64,000 bases of DNA from JAJFJD01 sp965228425 (GTDB lineage Bacteria > Pseudomonadota > Alphaproteobacteria > UBA8366). The position numbers and the translations under genes are program-made. Under the pieces are notes generated by a model. That model did not search any database, was not told the origin of the DNA, and worked only from the letters and a program-made list of their open reading frames with translations. Shown piece by piece: positions 8,027-16,711 of the stretch (within the stretch, counting starts at the first letter, position 1; each line of letters opens with the position of its first letter). Location of the stretch: positions 4,340,001 to 4,404,000 of the forward strand of contig OZ245815.1 of assembly GCA_965228425.1 (NCBI GenBank), read 5' to 3'.

Positions 8027-8920
8027 TCAATCCGAGGTTTCGTATTTGGTTTCCATCGCGTCGAGTTCGGTAAGTCCCATCAGGGCGCTTAACTGCGCGA
8101 AGTCGACTTGCAGGTCAGGGCGTTCCACCGGCGTGTCGGCATACGCGCCGTCCTTGAACGCCTGCATCGCGGTCATCATGCCGTGCACCGCCGCCGAACT
8201 CAGCATGCGCGGATAGGTGACCATGGCGACGCCCATCCCCTGCAATTGTTTGGCGGTAAGCAACGGGGTCGTCGACCGCGCCTGCAGTCCGAAGCCCATG
8301 TTGCAGACATAGGGCCGGGGCACGGCGCGGGCGACCCTCTCGATATCCTCCGCCGACAAGAGTGCGTCGGCATAGAGCGCATCCGCCCCCGCCTCGGCAT
8401 ACCGGATCAGCCGGTCGATGGCGTCGTCGACGTCGGTCACGCCGGCCGCGTCGGTGCGGGCCATGATAACCGTGTCGGGATCGCGCCGCGCGTCGCAGGC
8501 CGCTTTTACCTTTTGCACCATCTCGGCGGCGGGAATGACATCCTTGCCCTGCATATGGCCGCAGCGTTTTGGCCAGACCTGATCTTCGATCATGACGGCG
8601 GCCATCCCCGCATCCTCGAAACCCCGCACGGTGAAATAGACGTTCACCGCATTGCCGTAACCCGTGTCCGCATCGGCGCGCAGCAGAAGGTTCGTGCACT
8701 CGGCGATCGCCCGGCCCGCGCGCATGTTGTCCTGCGCGCCCATGATGCCCTTGTCAGCCCAGCCGAGATTACTCTCTGAAACGCCGGCGCCGCTGATCGT
8801 CGCGGCCTCGAACCCCGCTGCTTCGGTGATGCGCGCGCTGAATCCGTCGTATACACCCGGTGCAACCAGGATATCGGGGGCTTCCAGCAGTTCTTTGAAA
8901 CGACGTCCTTTGCTCTTCAT
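8027..8920 (-). CDS. Isocitrate lyase/PEP mutase superfamily C-C lyase (second copy)
   Basis: This 297-residue TIM-barrel lyase is a close paralogue of 5159-6085. Both begin MKSKGRR, share the GVYDG(Y/F)SAR loop and have the same EDQVWPKRCGHM active-site segment with its catalytic Cys. Metal-binding acidic residues are present in ADADTGYG. An AGGA element lies eight bases before the ATG. It is transcribed divergently from the MmgE/PrpD gene at 9007, with 86 bases between them. Since PrpD dehydrates methylcitrate-type substrates and the lyase cleaves methylisocitrate-type substrates, the pair may act in one pathway. No methylcitrate synthase is visible in the window. Confidence 0.87.
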   Translation of the reverse strand: MKSKGRRFKELLEAPDILVAPGVYDGFSARITEAAGFEAATISGAGVSESNLGWADKGIMGAQDNMRAGRAIAECTNLLLRADADTGYGNAVNVYFTVRGFEDAGMAAVMIEDQVWPKRCGHMQGKDVIPAAEMVQKVKAACDARRDPDTVIMARTDAAGVTDVDDAIDRLIRYAEAGADALYADALLSAEDIERVARAVPRPYVCNMGFGLQARSTTPLLTAKQLQGMGVAMVTYPRMLSSAAVHGMMTAMQAFKDGAYADTPVERPDLQVDFAQLSALMGLTELDAMETKYETSD

Positions 8921-9006
8921 CGGCCGGTTCCTGTTCGATCCGTGGATTTTTGATTAGAGTGCGCAGCAACAACAGAATGACTGCAGAGTAAACGAGGACG
9001 CCCCCC

Positions 9007-10368
9007 ATGGACAAAACCGCCGCCCAGCTTGTCGATTTCACCGCCGGCCTGCGCTATTCCGACATCCCCGCATCGACGATCAAGGCGGCGAAAGGGCGGT
9101 TGCTGGACTCCATGGGCTGCGCCATGGCTGCGCTTCTGGCCCCGCCGGTGCGCGCCGCGCGCAAGCTCGCCTATCCGATCGCGGGGACCGACGGCGCGCG
9201 GATCTTCGGCACACTGACGCGCACGACGCCGGACCTCGCGGCACTCGTCAACGGCGCAATGGTCCGATATCTCGACATGAGCGACGCCTATCTGATGACC
9301 AGTACGGCGCATCCGTCCGACAATATTCCGGGCCTGATCGCGATCGCGGAGCAGACCGGTGCATCCGGCAAGGATTTACTCCAAGCCATTGTCATCTCCT
9401 ACGAGGTGCAATGCCGCCTCTGCCAGGCAGCCCCATTCCAGGTCGCGGGCTGGGACCAGCCGGTCGCCGGCGCGCCCGGCGCCGCCATGGCCGCGGGCCG
9501 GCTGCTGGGCCTCGACAAGGATCAGCTTCGCGATGCGCTCGCCCTCGCCGTGGTACCGAACCTCGCCAGCAACCAGACGCGGAACGGCCAGCTTTCCATG
9601 TGGAAAGGCGTCGCCGGGCCGAATGCCGCCCGCCAAGGTGTCTTCGCCGCCCAACTCGCCGCCGCCGGCATGACCGGCCCGCAAGACCCGTTCGACGGTC
9701 CGGTCGGATTGTGGAATCAGACCGTGGGCAAGCGCCATTCGGTGCAAATTCCGAAACGCCTGAAGGGTCACAAATTCATCATCGAGCAAACCAACATCAA
9801 AACCTTTCCGGTCCGCGACGCGATCCAGGTGCCGATCATGGCGGCGCTGAAACTGCGGGAAAAAGTGGCCATTGCCGACATTCAATCACTCCAGATCGAC
9901 ACCTACGCCAAACACTTCGCCGCGGCGATGAAGGACAAGGCGCTGTGGACGCCGAAGACCCGCGAATCCGCCGACCACTCGCTCCCGTTCTGCGTCGCGG
10001 CGGCGATGATCGACGGCGCGGTAACGCCGGCGACGTTCGAGATCGGCCGCTATCTCGACAAGGACATCCTGGCGCTGATCAAGCGGCTGAAGATCACACT
10101 GAACGACGACTTCGAGAAGGTCGCGCCCGCGACCCGGACCTGCCGGCTCATCGCGACGACCAAGGACGGCAAGGAATTCGCCGTTCAACACCGGCAAACA
10201 ATGCGCGACATCGAGCGCGGCCCGTCGAAAAAGGCCTTCGAAGATAAGTTTCATCTTCTTGCATCGGCGAGCCTGCCGGACGGCGTCCGCAACGAGATGG
10301 CCGACCTCATCTGGTCGGTCGACAAGGCCAAGAATATCGACCGCCTCGTCGACCTGACGGCAATTTGA
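9007..10368 (+). CDS. MmgE/PrpD family dehydratase
   Basis: The 453-residue protein has the all-helical MmgE/PrpD N-terminal domain (AAKGRLLDSMGCAMAAL, about 20-40) followed by the smaller C-terminal domain. Family members include 2-methylcitrate dehydratase, cis-aconitate decarboxylase and several isomerases. GTDGARIFG and NGAMVRYLDMSDAYL (about 79-96) are typical core segments. It diverges from the KRCGH lyase at 8920. The next gene, an asparaginase, starts 76 bases downstream. The specific reaction cannot be assigned: the family is functionally mixed and no complete prp operon is present. Confidence 0.88.
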   Translation: MDKTAAQLVDFTAGLRYSDIPASTIKAAKGRLLDSMGCAMAALLAPPVRAARKLAYPIAGTDGARIFGTLTRTTPDLAALVNGAMVRYLDMSDAYLMTSTAHPSDNIPGLIAIAEQTGASGKDLLQAIVISYEVQCRLCQAAPFQVAGWDQPVAGAPGAAMAAGRLLGLDKDQLRDALALAVVPNLASNQTRNGQLSMWKGVAGPNAARQGVFAAQLAAAGMTGPQDPFDGPVGLWNQTVGKRHSVQIPKRLKGHKFIIEQTNIKTFPVRDAIQVPIMAALKLREKVAIADIQSLQIDTYAKHFAAAMKDKALWTPKTRESADHSLPFCVAAAMIDGAVTPATFEIGRYLDKDILALIKRLKITLNDDFEKVAPATRTCRLIATTKDGKEFAVQHRQTMRDIERGPSKKAFEDKFHLLASASLPDGVRNEMADLIWSVDKAKNIDRLVDLTAI

Positions 10369-10444
10369 CGGAGAACGTTGCCCCGGTTCGAGACGTGTGC
10401 GACGGTTGCATCCCTGACTCCTGGACTCATTTGGGCGGAACATC

Positions 10445-11455
10445 ATGACGGCACAAGCGACATTGCCGCGCGTCGCGGTTATCGGCACGGGCGGGACCAT
10501 CTCTTCGGTCGGCAAGAACAGCATGGACATCGCGACCTATGCGGAGAACAAGAAGAAATACGAGGTCGACGAATTGCTCGCGCAGTTTCCGGAGACATCG
10601 CAGGTCGCCGACCTTTTGATGATCCGCTTCCGCGCGGTCGGCAGCACCGAGATTGGCCCCCCGGAATGGCTCGAACTGCACGCGCTGATCCACAAGACCG
10701 CCGCCGACAACCCCGACCTTGCCGGGATCGTCCTGACCCACGGCACGGCGACGCTGGAAGAAACCGCCTATTTCCTGAACCTGACGGTCAAGCTGGACAT
10801 CCCCGTCGTGCTGGTCGGCGCGCAGCGTCCGGCCTCCTCGATCAGCACCGACGCCGGGTTGAACCTCGTGAATGCGATCCGGGTCGCCGGCGCGCCGCAA
10901 TCGCGCGGTCTCGGCGTCCTCGCGGTCTTGAACGACGAAATCCATAGCGGGCGTGACGTCACCAAGACCTCGACGCTGCGGCTGCAGACCTTCAAGAGCC
11001 ACGACTTTGGCCTGCTCGGCCATGCCGATGCGGATCAAGTGATCTATTATCGCACGCCGGTGCGCAAGCGCGCGCCGGATACCGAGTTCGACGTCGCCAG
11101 CATGGACAGCCTGCCGCGCGTCGACATCGTGCCCGGCTATGCGGGTGCCGACGGTACGGCGATCGACGCCTTCGTCGCGGCCGGGGCAAAGGGTCTGGTC
11201 GCCGCCGGATTGCTGCCGGGGTTCAACACCAAGGCGCAGGTCGAAACCTATAACGCCGCCGCCGCCAAGGGCGTCGTGATCGCGCAAAGCACGCGCAACA
11301 GCAGCGGCCGCGTCGTGAAGGTGAACAGCGGGCGGTCCGACGGCTGCGTGCTGGCGGACAACCTGCCGCCGCAGAAGGCGCGCATTCTGTTGATGCTGGC
11401 GCTGACCCGGTCGGACGATCCGGCCGAAATCCAGCGCATGTTCGAAACCTACTAG
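10445..11455 (+). CDS. Type II-like L-asparaginase/glutaminase family protein
   Basis: This 336-residue protein hydrolyses asparagine (or a related amide) to aspartate and ammonia by a threonine-nucleophile mechanism. Both active-site signatures are present: the N-terminal VIGTGGTISS with the first catalytic Thr, and VLTHGTATLEETAYFL with the second Thr-Asp/Lys region, where the usual TDT reads TAT. No signal peptide is seen, so it is likely cytoplasmic. sfsA follows 12 bases downstream. The altered THGTAT motif, in place of THGTDT, removes an aspartate conserved in classical asparaginases and may shift substrate preference. Confidence 0.9.
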   Translation: MTAQATLPRVAVIGTGGTISSVGKNSMDIATYAENKKKYEVDELLAQFPETSQVADLLMIRFRAVGSTEIGPPEWLELHALIHKTAADNPDLAGIVLTHGTATLEETAYFLNLTVKLDIPVVLVGAQRPASSISTDAGLNLVNAIRVAGAPQSRGLGVLAVLNDEIHSGRDVTKTSTLRLQTFKSHDFGLLGHADADQVIYYRTPVRKRAPDTEFDVASMDSLPRVDIVPGYAGADGTAIDAFVAAGAKGLVAAGLLPGFNTKAQVETYNAAAAKGVVIAQSTRNSSGRVVKVNSGRSDGCVLADNLPPQKARILLMLALTRSDDPAEIQRMFETY

Positions 11456-11467
11456 GACGGGACCCGC

Positions 11468-12181
11468 ATGCAATTCCCCGACCCGCTGGTGCGCGGCACG
11501 CTGATCCAGCGCTACAAGCGCTTCCTCAGCGATATCGAAATGGAAGACGGCGAGACGGTCACCGCCCATGTCGCCAATCCCGGCTCGATGATCGGCCTGG
11601 CGGAACCCGGTTCCGAGGTCTGGCTGTCGCCCAACCGCAACCCGAAGGCCAAGCTCGACTGGCGCTGGGAACTGGTGACGGTCGGCGGCCATCTGGTCGG
11701 CGTGAATACATCCCACCCCAACAAACTGGTGGAAGAGGCCATCGCCCGCGACGGCATCGCCGAATTGAGCGGATACGACACGCTGCGGCGGGAGGTGAAA
11801 TACGGCCAGAACAGCCGCATCGATATTCTGTTGGAGGACGCCGCCAAACCCGACTGCTATGTCGAGATCAAGAACGTGAACCTGAAGCGCGCCCAACCGG
11901 GCCGCGAAACCGCCGCCGAATTTCCCGACGCCGTCACCAAGCGCGGCGCAAAGCACCTGGTCGAGTTAAGCGACATGGTCGCCGACGGGCATCGCGCGGT
12001 GATGCTGTATTTGGTTCAGCGCGGCGACTGCGATCATCTTCGCATCGCGGGCGACATCGACCCGGGCTACGCCGGGGCATTGGATGCCGCAACGAAAGCC
12101 GGCGTGGAAGTCCTCTGTTATGTCTGCGACATGCGGAAGGACGGCATCGACGTGGCGGACGCGCTGCCGGTGCGGCTTTAG
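11468..12181 (+). CDS. sfsA: DNA/RNA nuclease SfsA family protein
   Basis: At 237 residues it has the standard SfsA length. The N-terminus FPDPLVRGTLIQRYKRFL is the family's OB-like nucleic-acid-binding start, followed by AHVANPGSMIGL. The nuclease-like core includes SRIDILLE and CYVEIKNVNL, a PD-(D/E)xK-type arrangement. SfsA was named for sugar-fermentation stimulation in Escherichia coli, but its cellular role remains unclear. It sits 12 bases after the asparaginase gene and probably shares its transcript. Its stop overlaps the convergent unknown gene at 12178 by four bases. Confidence 0.94.
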   Translation: MQFPDPLVRGTLIQRYKRFLSDIEMEDGETVTAHVANPGSMIGLAEPGSEVWLSPNRNPKAKLDWRWELVTVGGHLVGVNTSHPNKLVEEAIARDGIAELSGYDTLRREVKYGQNSRIDILLEDAAKPDCYVEIKNVNLKRAQPGRETAAEFPDAVTKRGAKHLVELSDMVADGHRAVMLYLVQRGDCDHLRIAGDIDPGYAGALDAATKAGVEVLCYVCDMRKDGIDVADALPVRL

Positions 12182-12759
12182 CGGGCCTCGGTCCAACTCT
12201 CAGAGAATGCCAGGGAACAGGTGCTGAAGGGCCGGCCTTCCCGTTCCCGCGGCCACGCCTGGCCCGGCGCATTCTCGCCGTTGATCGACAACCCCGCGCT
12301 GAGCGCCGGCACGAACACGGTGCACACGCCCACGGGCCGCTCGCCGGGTTTGTCGCTGGGATAGGTGTGAATGAGCATCGGGTCGCCGAGGTCGCGCCAC
12401 GAGAGAACTACTTCCTCGTCTGCAGATCGAATGGTTTCGGTCCAATCCTTCTGCGCATCCCCGGACTTGGAGAAATCAGCGTCAATCATGCCGATGTCCT
12501 GGTTCGCCAATTCCGCATTCAGTATCCCCTGGATTCCGGCCTGCAGCCACCGCGTCATGTCCTGGTTGTCGGTGTAAATGCGCCACGCGTTCTGCGTCAG
12601 CTCGCTCTGGACGAAGAGGACATGACCGCCCCCCTTCGGGCTGAAGATGATGCGCCAGAAACTGGCATTCGTCGTGTAGTCGTCGCTGTCGTCGACACTG
12701 AGTCGAATGAACGGATTTTCCCCGGTCAGCAACACGCGGTTCGGATCTGCAACGCTCAT
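12178..12759 (-). CDS. Conserved-looking protein of unknown function (193 aa)
   Basis: I do not recognise this family. The protein has 193 residues, no signal peptide and no membrane segment. It is rich in aspartate and aromatic residues, with segments such as SFWRIIFSPKGGGHVLF and RIYTDNQDMTRWLQAG that suggest a beta-rich soluble domain. It starts at an ATG with AAGGA eight bases upstream. It lies 54 bases downstream of the PhyH-type dioxygenase on the same strand, so it may be the last gene of the leuC-leuD-phyH run. Its stop overlaps sfsA tail to tail. Coding is supported by the proper ribosome-binding site and the clean gene spacing. Confidence 0.72.
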   Translation of the reverse strand: MSVADPNRVLLTGENPFIRLSVDDSDDYTTNASFWRIIFSPKGGGHVLFVQSELTQNAWRIYTDNQDMTRWLQAGIQGILNAELANQDIGMIDADFSKSGDAQKDWTETIRSADEEVVLSWRDLGDPMLIHTYPSDKPGERPVGVCTVFVPALSAGLSINGENAPGQAWPREREGRPFSTCSLAFSESWTEAR

Positions 12760-12813
12760 GGTCCAATCCTTCCTGATTCCGATGATGAGATGTTAGCGCT
12801 CGCGCGCGATTTC

Positions 12814-13668
12814 TCAGCTACGCGACGTGTCCACGCCGCCATAAACCTCGGTCGGCGGCAGGGGACTGCCCTCAAATATATTTTTGCCGGTCTTCTTCGT
12901 CGTGTTGCGCCAGGCGGCCAGTTCCGCCGCGCCGAACTCGACCGTCGGTGACGGGTCGATGTCGACGTTGCCGTGGGTATCGACGCCGCGCACCAGCATC
13001 GCCGAATCGCGGTGCGCCCGAGCCACGACATTTGTCGGCATCATCTCGACGAGCAAGATCAGGCGGCGGTCGTCCGAAACGTTTACGCCCGAGCCGTGGA
13101 TGATCCCCGCGTTGAACAGGCCGATCTCGCCCGGCTTCAGCACGATATCGACGGCCTTCGCCTCGTCGATGTCCGCGGTGATGTATTGCCCCCGCGACAG
13201 GATGCTTTCCGGATTGCCCGTATCCTTATGCGGCAGGACACCGGTCTTGTGCGATCCCGGAATAACCTTGAGGCAGCCATGCGCCACGGTGCAATCCGCG
13301 AGCGCCAACGCGCCGATCACCAGGATCGGCTTGATCGGGTTATAGGCCCCGTCCTGATGCCAGCCGGCATGGGTCCGCCCGTCCGGGTCCTTGGTGCGGA
13401 AGGCCATACTGTAACACAGGATGTTCGGGCCGATCAGATCTTCGTAGACATCCAGGATGCCCGGGTGCCGCGCGATATCCTCCACCCACGGACACAGCAG
13501 ATGCGACTTGCTCTTCAGCTTCTTGACGTCATCCGGGTAGGTCGCCTCGAACCGCTCGAGACAGCTGCGGAAATGCGCAACCTCTTCCGCCGACAAGACC
13601 GGGACCGGCGACAGGTACCCTTGCGTATGGAAATGCTCGACCGCGTCGTCGGAAAGAACCTTCGGCAT
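12814..13668 (-). CDS. Phytanoyl-CoA dioxygenase (PhyH) family protein
   Basis: A 284-residue Fe(II)/2-oxoglutarate-dependent oxygenase. The iron triad is visible: HxD in GWHQDGAY and the distal His in AGIIHGSGVN, with a downstream Arg in DDRRLIL likely to bind 2-oxoglutarate. I place the start at the ATG at 13668 (protein begins MPKVLSDDAVEHF), because the frame further upstream is Arg-rich and unlike the family and an AAGGGA element precedes this ATG. The start is 37 bases after the leuD-like stop, suggesting one operon. Such enzymes hydroxylate diverse small molecules, and the substrate here is unknown. Confidence 0.86.
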   Translation of the reverse strand: MPKVLSDDAVEHFHTQGYLSPVPVLSAEEVAHFRSCLERFEATYPDDVKKLKSKSHLLCPWVEDIARHPGILDVYEDLIGPNILCYSMAFRTKDPDGRTHAGWHQDGAYNPIKPILVIGALALADCTVAHGCLKVIPGSHKTGVLPHKDTGNPESILSRGQYITADIDEAKAVDIVLKPGEIGLFNAGIIHGSGVNVSDDRRLILLVEMMPTNVVARAHRDSAMLVRGVDTHGNVDIDPSPTVEFGAAELAAWRNTTKKTGKNIFEGSPLPPTEVYGGVDTSRS

Positions 13669-13705
13669 CGCTACAGTCCCTTCATCGCTTGGGAACCACT
13701 GGCCA

Positions 13706-14320
13706 TCATGCCTTCGCCGATAGCCACGGTATCTCATTCTTCAGCGCCGCTTCATGCGCGGCAATCTCGTCCTCGTACTGCATGGTCAGGTCGATGTCGT
13801 CCAGACCGTTCAACAGCACATGCTTGCGGAAGCTGTCGACCTCGAAAGAATACACCGTCCCGTCGGGACCAGTATAACTTTGGGCGTCGAGATCGATGCC
13901 CATCTCCGCACCCGGATCGGCATGCAATTGGCCGCGCAGCAAATCGCAGGTCTCCGTATCCTGCACGAATGTCAGCAGTCCGTTCTTGCTGGCGTTGTTA
14001 AAGAAGATATCGCCGAAGCTCGGCGCGATGACCGCGCGGAAACCGTAGGCGACCAGCGCATGCACCGCGCTTTCGCGCGACGAGCCGCAGGCAAAATTGA
14101 TATTGGCGACCAGAATCTTGGCGTCGCGGAACGCCGGTTGATTCAGGATGAAATCCGGACGCTCCGAACCGTTTCCGCCGAATCGCAGGTCGTGAAACAG
14201 CACGTTGGCCCAATCGGCGTCCCAGCGTTTCAGGAACCGCCCCGGCGTGATCTGGTCGGTGTCGGTGTTGGGCCGGTCGAAGGGAGCCGCGACCGCCGTC
14301 AGCGTGGTGAAGGCTTCCAT
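13706..14320 (-). CDS. leuD: 3-isopropylmalate dehydratase small subunit-like protein
   Basis: The 204-residue protein begins MEAFTTLTAVAAPFDRPNTDTDQITPGRFL, spanning the usual LeuD substrate-domain start, and is of normal LeuD length. The diagnostic loop reads CGSSRESAVHAL where classical LeuD has CGSSREHAPWAL. ATG 14320 shares its A with the TGA of the large subunit (TGATG), implying translational coupling. Together they should hydrate and dehydrate an isopropylmalate-like acid. Because the loop is altered and a dioxygenase follows, a substrate other than isopropylmalate is possible. leuB and leuA are not in this window. Confidence 0.85.
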   Translation of the reverse strand: MEAFTTLTAVAAPFDRPNTDTDQITPGRFLKRWDADWANVLFHDLRFGGNGSERPDFILNQPAFRDAKILVANINFACGSSRESAVHALVAYGFRAVIAPSFGDIFFNNASKNGLLTFVQDTETCDLLRGQLHADPGAEMGIDLDAQSYTGPDGTVYSFEVDSFRKHVLLNGLDDIDLTMQYEDEIAAHEAALKNEIPWLSAKA

Positions 14321-15729
14321 CAGGCATTCTCCTGCAGCGTGCGGACGTCGGTGAACTTGCCGGTCACTGCCGCCGCTGCCGCCATCGCCGCACTCATCAG
14401 ATGGGTGCGGACGCCCGGCCCCTGCCGGCCGACAAAGTTGCGGTTCGACGTGGAGGCCCAGCGCTCCTGCGGCTTGCCGATATCGCCGTTGAAGCCGCAG
14501 CACATGGAGCAACCGGCTTCGCGCCACTCGAACCCGGCATCGGTGAAAATTCGGTCGAGGCCTTCGGCCTCCGCTTGCGCCTTGACCTGCCCGGAACCCG
14601 GCACGACCATCGCGAAGGTCGCGGCCTTGCGCCCCTTCACCACGGCGGCGGCGGCCCGCAAGTCCGAGATCCGCCCGTTGGTGCAGGACCCGATGAACAC
14701 CCCGTCCACCGACAGGTCGCTGAGCGGTGCGCCGGCCTGCAAGCCCATATAGTCGATCGTGCTTTCCAATGCCGCCCGCCGCGTCGCGTCACCCTCGGCC
14801 GCAGGATTGGGCACCGCGCCGGTCACAGGCAACGCATTCTCCGGGCTGGTGCCCCAGGTTACGGTCGGGGCAATATCTCCCGCGTCGATGGATACCTCGC
14901 GGTCGAAGGCCGCCCCGTCATCGGTCGGCAACGTCTTCCAGAAGGCAAGCGCGGTCGCCCAGTCCGCCCCTTGCGGCGCGAATGGCCGACCCTTGAGATA
15001 GTCGTAGGTCGTTTCGTCCGGCGCGATCATCCCGGCGCGGCCGCCAGCTTCGATGGACATGTTGCAGACGGTAAGCCGTTCTTCGATCGACATGTTGCGG
15101 ATCGTCGATCCCGCATACTCGATTGCATGGCCATTGGCGCCCTGCGCTCCGATCTCACCGATGATATGCAGGATCACGTCCTTCGCGGTGACACCGAACC
15201 CAAGCGCGCCGTCGACGGTGATGCGCATGGTCTTCGGTTTGCGCTGCCACAGACATTGCGTTGCCATCACATGATAATGCTCCGTCGAGCCGATGCCGAA
15301 AGCGAAGGCGCCAAGCGCGCCATGGGTCGACGTGTGCGAGTCGCCGCAGACGATCAGCAGGCCTGGCTGGGTCAAACCTTGCTCCGGCCCTACCACGTGA
15401 ACGATGCCGCGGCGCGGGTCGCCGAGCGTAAAGAAGGTGACGCCGAACTCCTCGGCGTTCGGTGCGCATAGAGCGACCCGCTCGCGCCGATCCGGATCGT
15501 CGATATCGTCGAGCGTCGTCCCCTTGGTCGAGATGTAGTGGTCCGCGGTGCCGAAGATCAGATCGGGCCGGCGCAGTTTCCGTCCTTCCGCACGCAACCG
15601 GGCAAAGCCCCGTCCCGACCCTTCATGCGCCAGATGGCGATCCACGTAGAGCAACGATTGCCCGTCGTCGCGGGTCAGGATACACGCCCGATCCCAAATC
15701 TTCTCGAACATGGTGCGCGCTGCTGCCAC
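14320..15729 (-). CDS. leuC: 3-isopropylmalate dehydratase large subunit-like protein
   Basis: I take the GTG at 15729 as the start: GGAGAG lies six bases upstream and the protein (469 aa, N-terminus VAAARTMFEKIWDR) then has normal LeuC length. An ATG at 15711 is the alternative. The [4Fe-4S] ligands appear in FIGSCTNGRISDL and GCSMCCGFNGD. The latter differs from the usual CSMCLxMNPD. DSHTSTHGALGAFAFGIG is the standard core. It is coupled to the small subunit by TGATG. Canonical leucine biosynthesis is the default reading, but the altered motifs in both subunits leave room for another substrate. Confidence 0.87.
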   Translation of the reverse strand: MAAARTMFEKIWDRACILTRDDGQSLLYVDRHLAHEGSGRGFARLRAEGRKLRRPDLIFGTADHYISTKGTTLDDIDDPDRRERVALCAPNAEEFGVTFFTLGDPRRGIVHVVGPEQGLTQPGLLIVCGDSHTSTHGALGAFAFGIGSTEHYHVMATQCLWQRKPKTMRITVDGALGFGVTAKDVILHIIGEIGAQGANGHAIEYAGSTIRNMSIEERLTVCNMSIEAGGRAGMIAPDETTYDYLKGRPFAPQGADWATALAFWKTLPTDDGAAFDREVSIDAGDIAPTVTWGTSPENALPVTGAVPNPAAEGDATRRAALESTIDYMGLQAGAPLSDLSVDGVFIGSCTNGRISDLRAAAAVVKGRKAATFAMVVPGSGQVKAQAEAEGLDRIFTDAGFEWREAGCSMCCGFNGDIGKPQERWASTSNRNFVGRQGPGVRTHLMSAAMAAAAAVTGKFTDVRTLQENA

Positions 15730-15859
15730 GGCGGTCTCTCCGGCTCGATGTCTGATTTTCGCGGTTGCGCGTCGAATCGCGCAACACGCAAAACCATAAC
15801 ACAGGCCGACGGCCGCATGGAATCCCTCGCGGCCGCCGACCCAACCTCTAACGGGACAC

Positions 15860-16393
15860 CTAACGGTTCGGGACGGGCGCTGGGTTCCGTCGGTTCGGCG
15901 CACACAGCGCCTCGATATTGGCGGGCCGCGCCGCCGTTACCAGCCGGGCGAAGATCATCGCATGCGTGACCAGCAGCAAGGGCACGATGAATGTCGGCAC
16001 GAACCACATGACACCGAGATTCGGCACCGCGTCCACCTGGCGCAAGGCGTTTAACAGGTCGGCTGTGCCGACGACATTGAAGACCCAGACCAGTGGGATC
16101 GCCCAACCCCATCCGTTGCGTAATGCGATCAAGGCCGCGATCGCCAACAGGCCCGCCGCGAAGTCGCCGTAGGCCGCTCCCCCGGCGAACAGGCCCGGTA
16201 GCGGATCGCCGACCAGCCCCGGCACCATGAAGCCCAACCCGATGTGCCGAAAGGCGTGCGGCAGGATGAGCAGCATCAGCGCGGTCTCAAGGGACTTTCC
16301 CGCGAGCCACGGCGCGACGTACCACTTTGCGATCAGGGAATAGACGAGAATGCTCAAAAGAAACTGCGTGAGAAAAATCGTTAGCGTATCCAT
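15860..16393 (-). CDS. Multi-pass membrane protein of unknown function in NO-response operon
   Basis: This 177-residue protein has four to five hydrophobic helices (about 4-22, 36-56, 68-92, 95-112 and 123-150) and a short basic tail. I do not recognise a named family. His46 and His50 in LPHAFRHIGLGF are spaced like possible metal or haem ligands, but this is speculation. It is the last gene of a minus-strand run of alternative oxidase, truncated haemoglobin and cupin, starting 30 bases after the cupin stop. That position suggests a role in nitric-oxide stress or oxidase function. No signal peptide apart from the first helix. Confidence 0.78.
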   Translation of the reverse strand: MDTLTIFLTQFLLSILVYSLIAKWYVAPWLAGKSLETALMLLILPHAFRHIGLGFMVPGLVGDPLPGLFAGGAAYGDFAAGLLAIAALIALRNGWGWAIPLVWVFNVVGTADLLNALRQVDAVPNLGVMWFVPTFIVPLLLVTHAMIFARLVTAARPANIEALCAPNRRNPAPVPNR

Positions 16394-16423
16394 GTCAATA
16401 TCTCCAACCGGCCGTTTGGCCGT

Positions 16424-16711
16424 TCAATCAGGGTCCTGACGGTAGAATTCGATAAAGAAGGAAGCCTCGCCGACCGGTTTCGCGCGGTGCGGAACCTCGG
16501 GCTCGACAATCCCCGGCGTGCCGGGCATCAGAATGTGGGTTTCGTCGGTGCTCCGAATTTCGTATCGGACCTGGCCGAGAACCACCGTAATCAAGCCCCA
16601 GACGCCCGGCCCCGTTTGATGGTTCACGAGAATTTTCGCCGGCACCGTCGTTTCGGTGAAGGTCTTGGTGCGGGTATAGGCGCGCGCGGATTCCGGAATG
16701 CTTCTCATCAT
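16424..16711 (-). CDS. DUF1971-like small cupin
   Basis: A 95-residue single-domain cupin. The pattern RTKTFTETTVPAKIL, GVWGLITVVLGQV, then PGIVEPEVPHRAKPVG and a final FFIEFYR matches what I recall for DUF1971 (also found at the N-terminus of some TehB proteins). The conserved His and Glu could form a metal site. Its ATG at 16711 overlaps the haemoglobin stop by four bases, so the two are translationally coupled. Genes of this type frequently sit near nitric-oxide and nitrite response genes, consistent with the NsrR regulator upstream. Biochemical role unknown. Confidence 0.83.
   Translation of the reverse strand: MMRSIPESARAYTRTKTFTETTVPAKILVNHQTGPGVWGLITVVLGQVRYEIRSTDETHILMPGTPGIVEPEVPHRAKPVGEASFFIEFYRQDPD

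Noticed and set aside
10427..11956. 509-codon open frame antisense to asparaginase and sfsA
   Set aside because: Both plus-strand genes have clear motifs; the antisense product has no recognisable domain.
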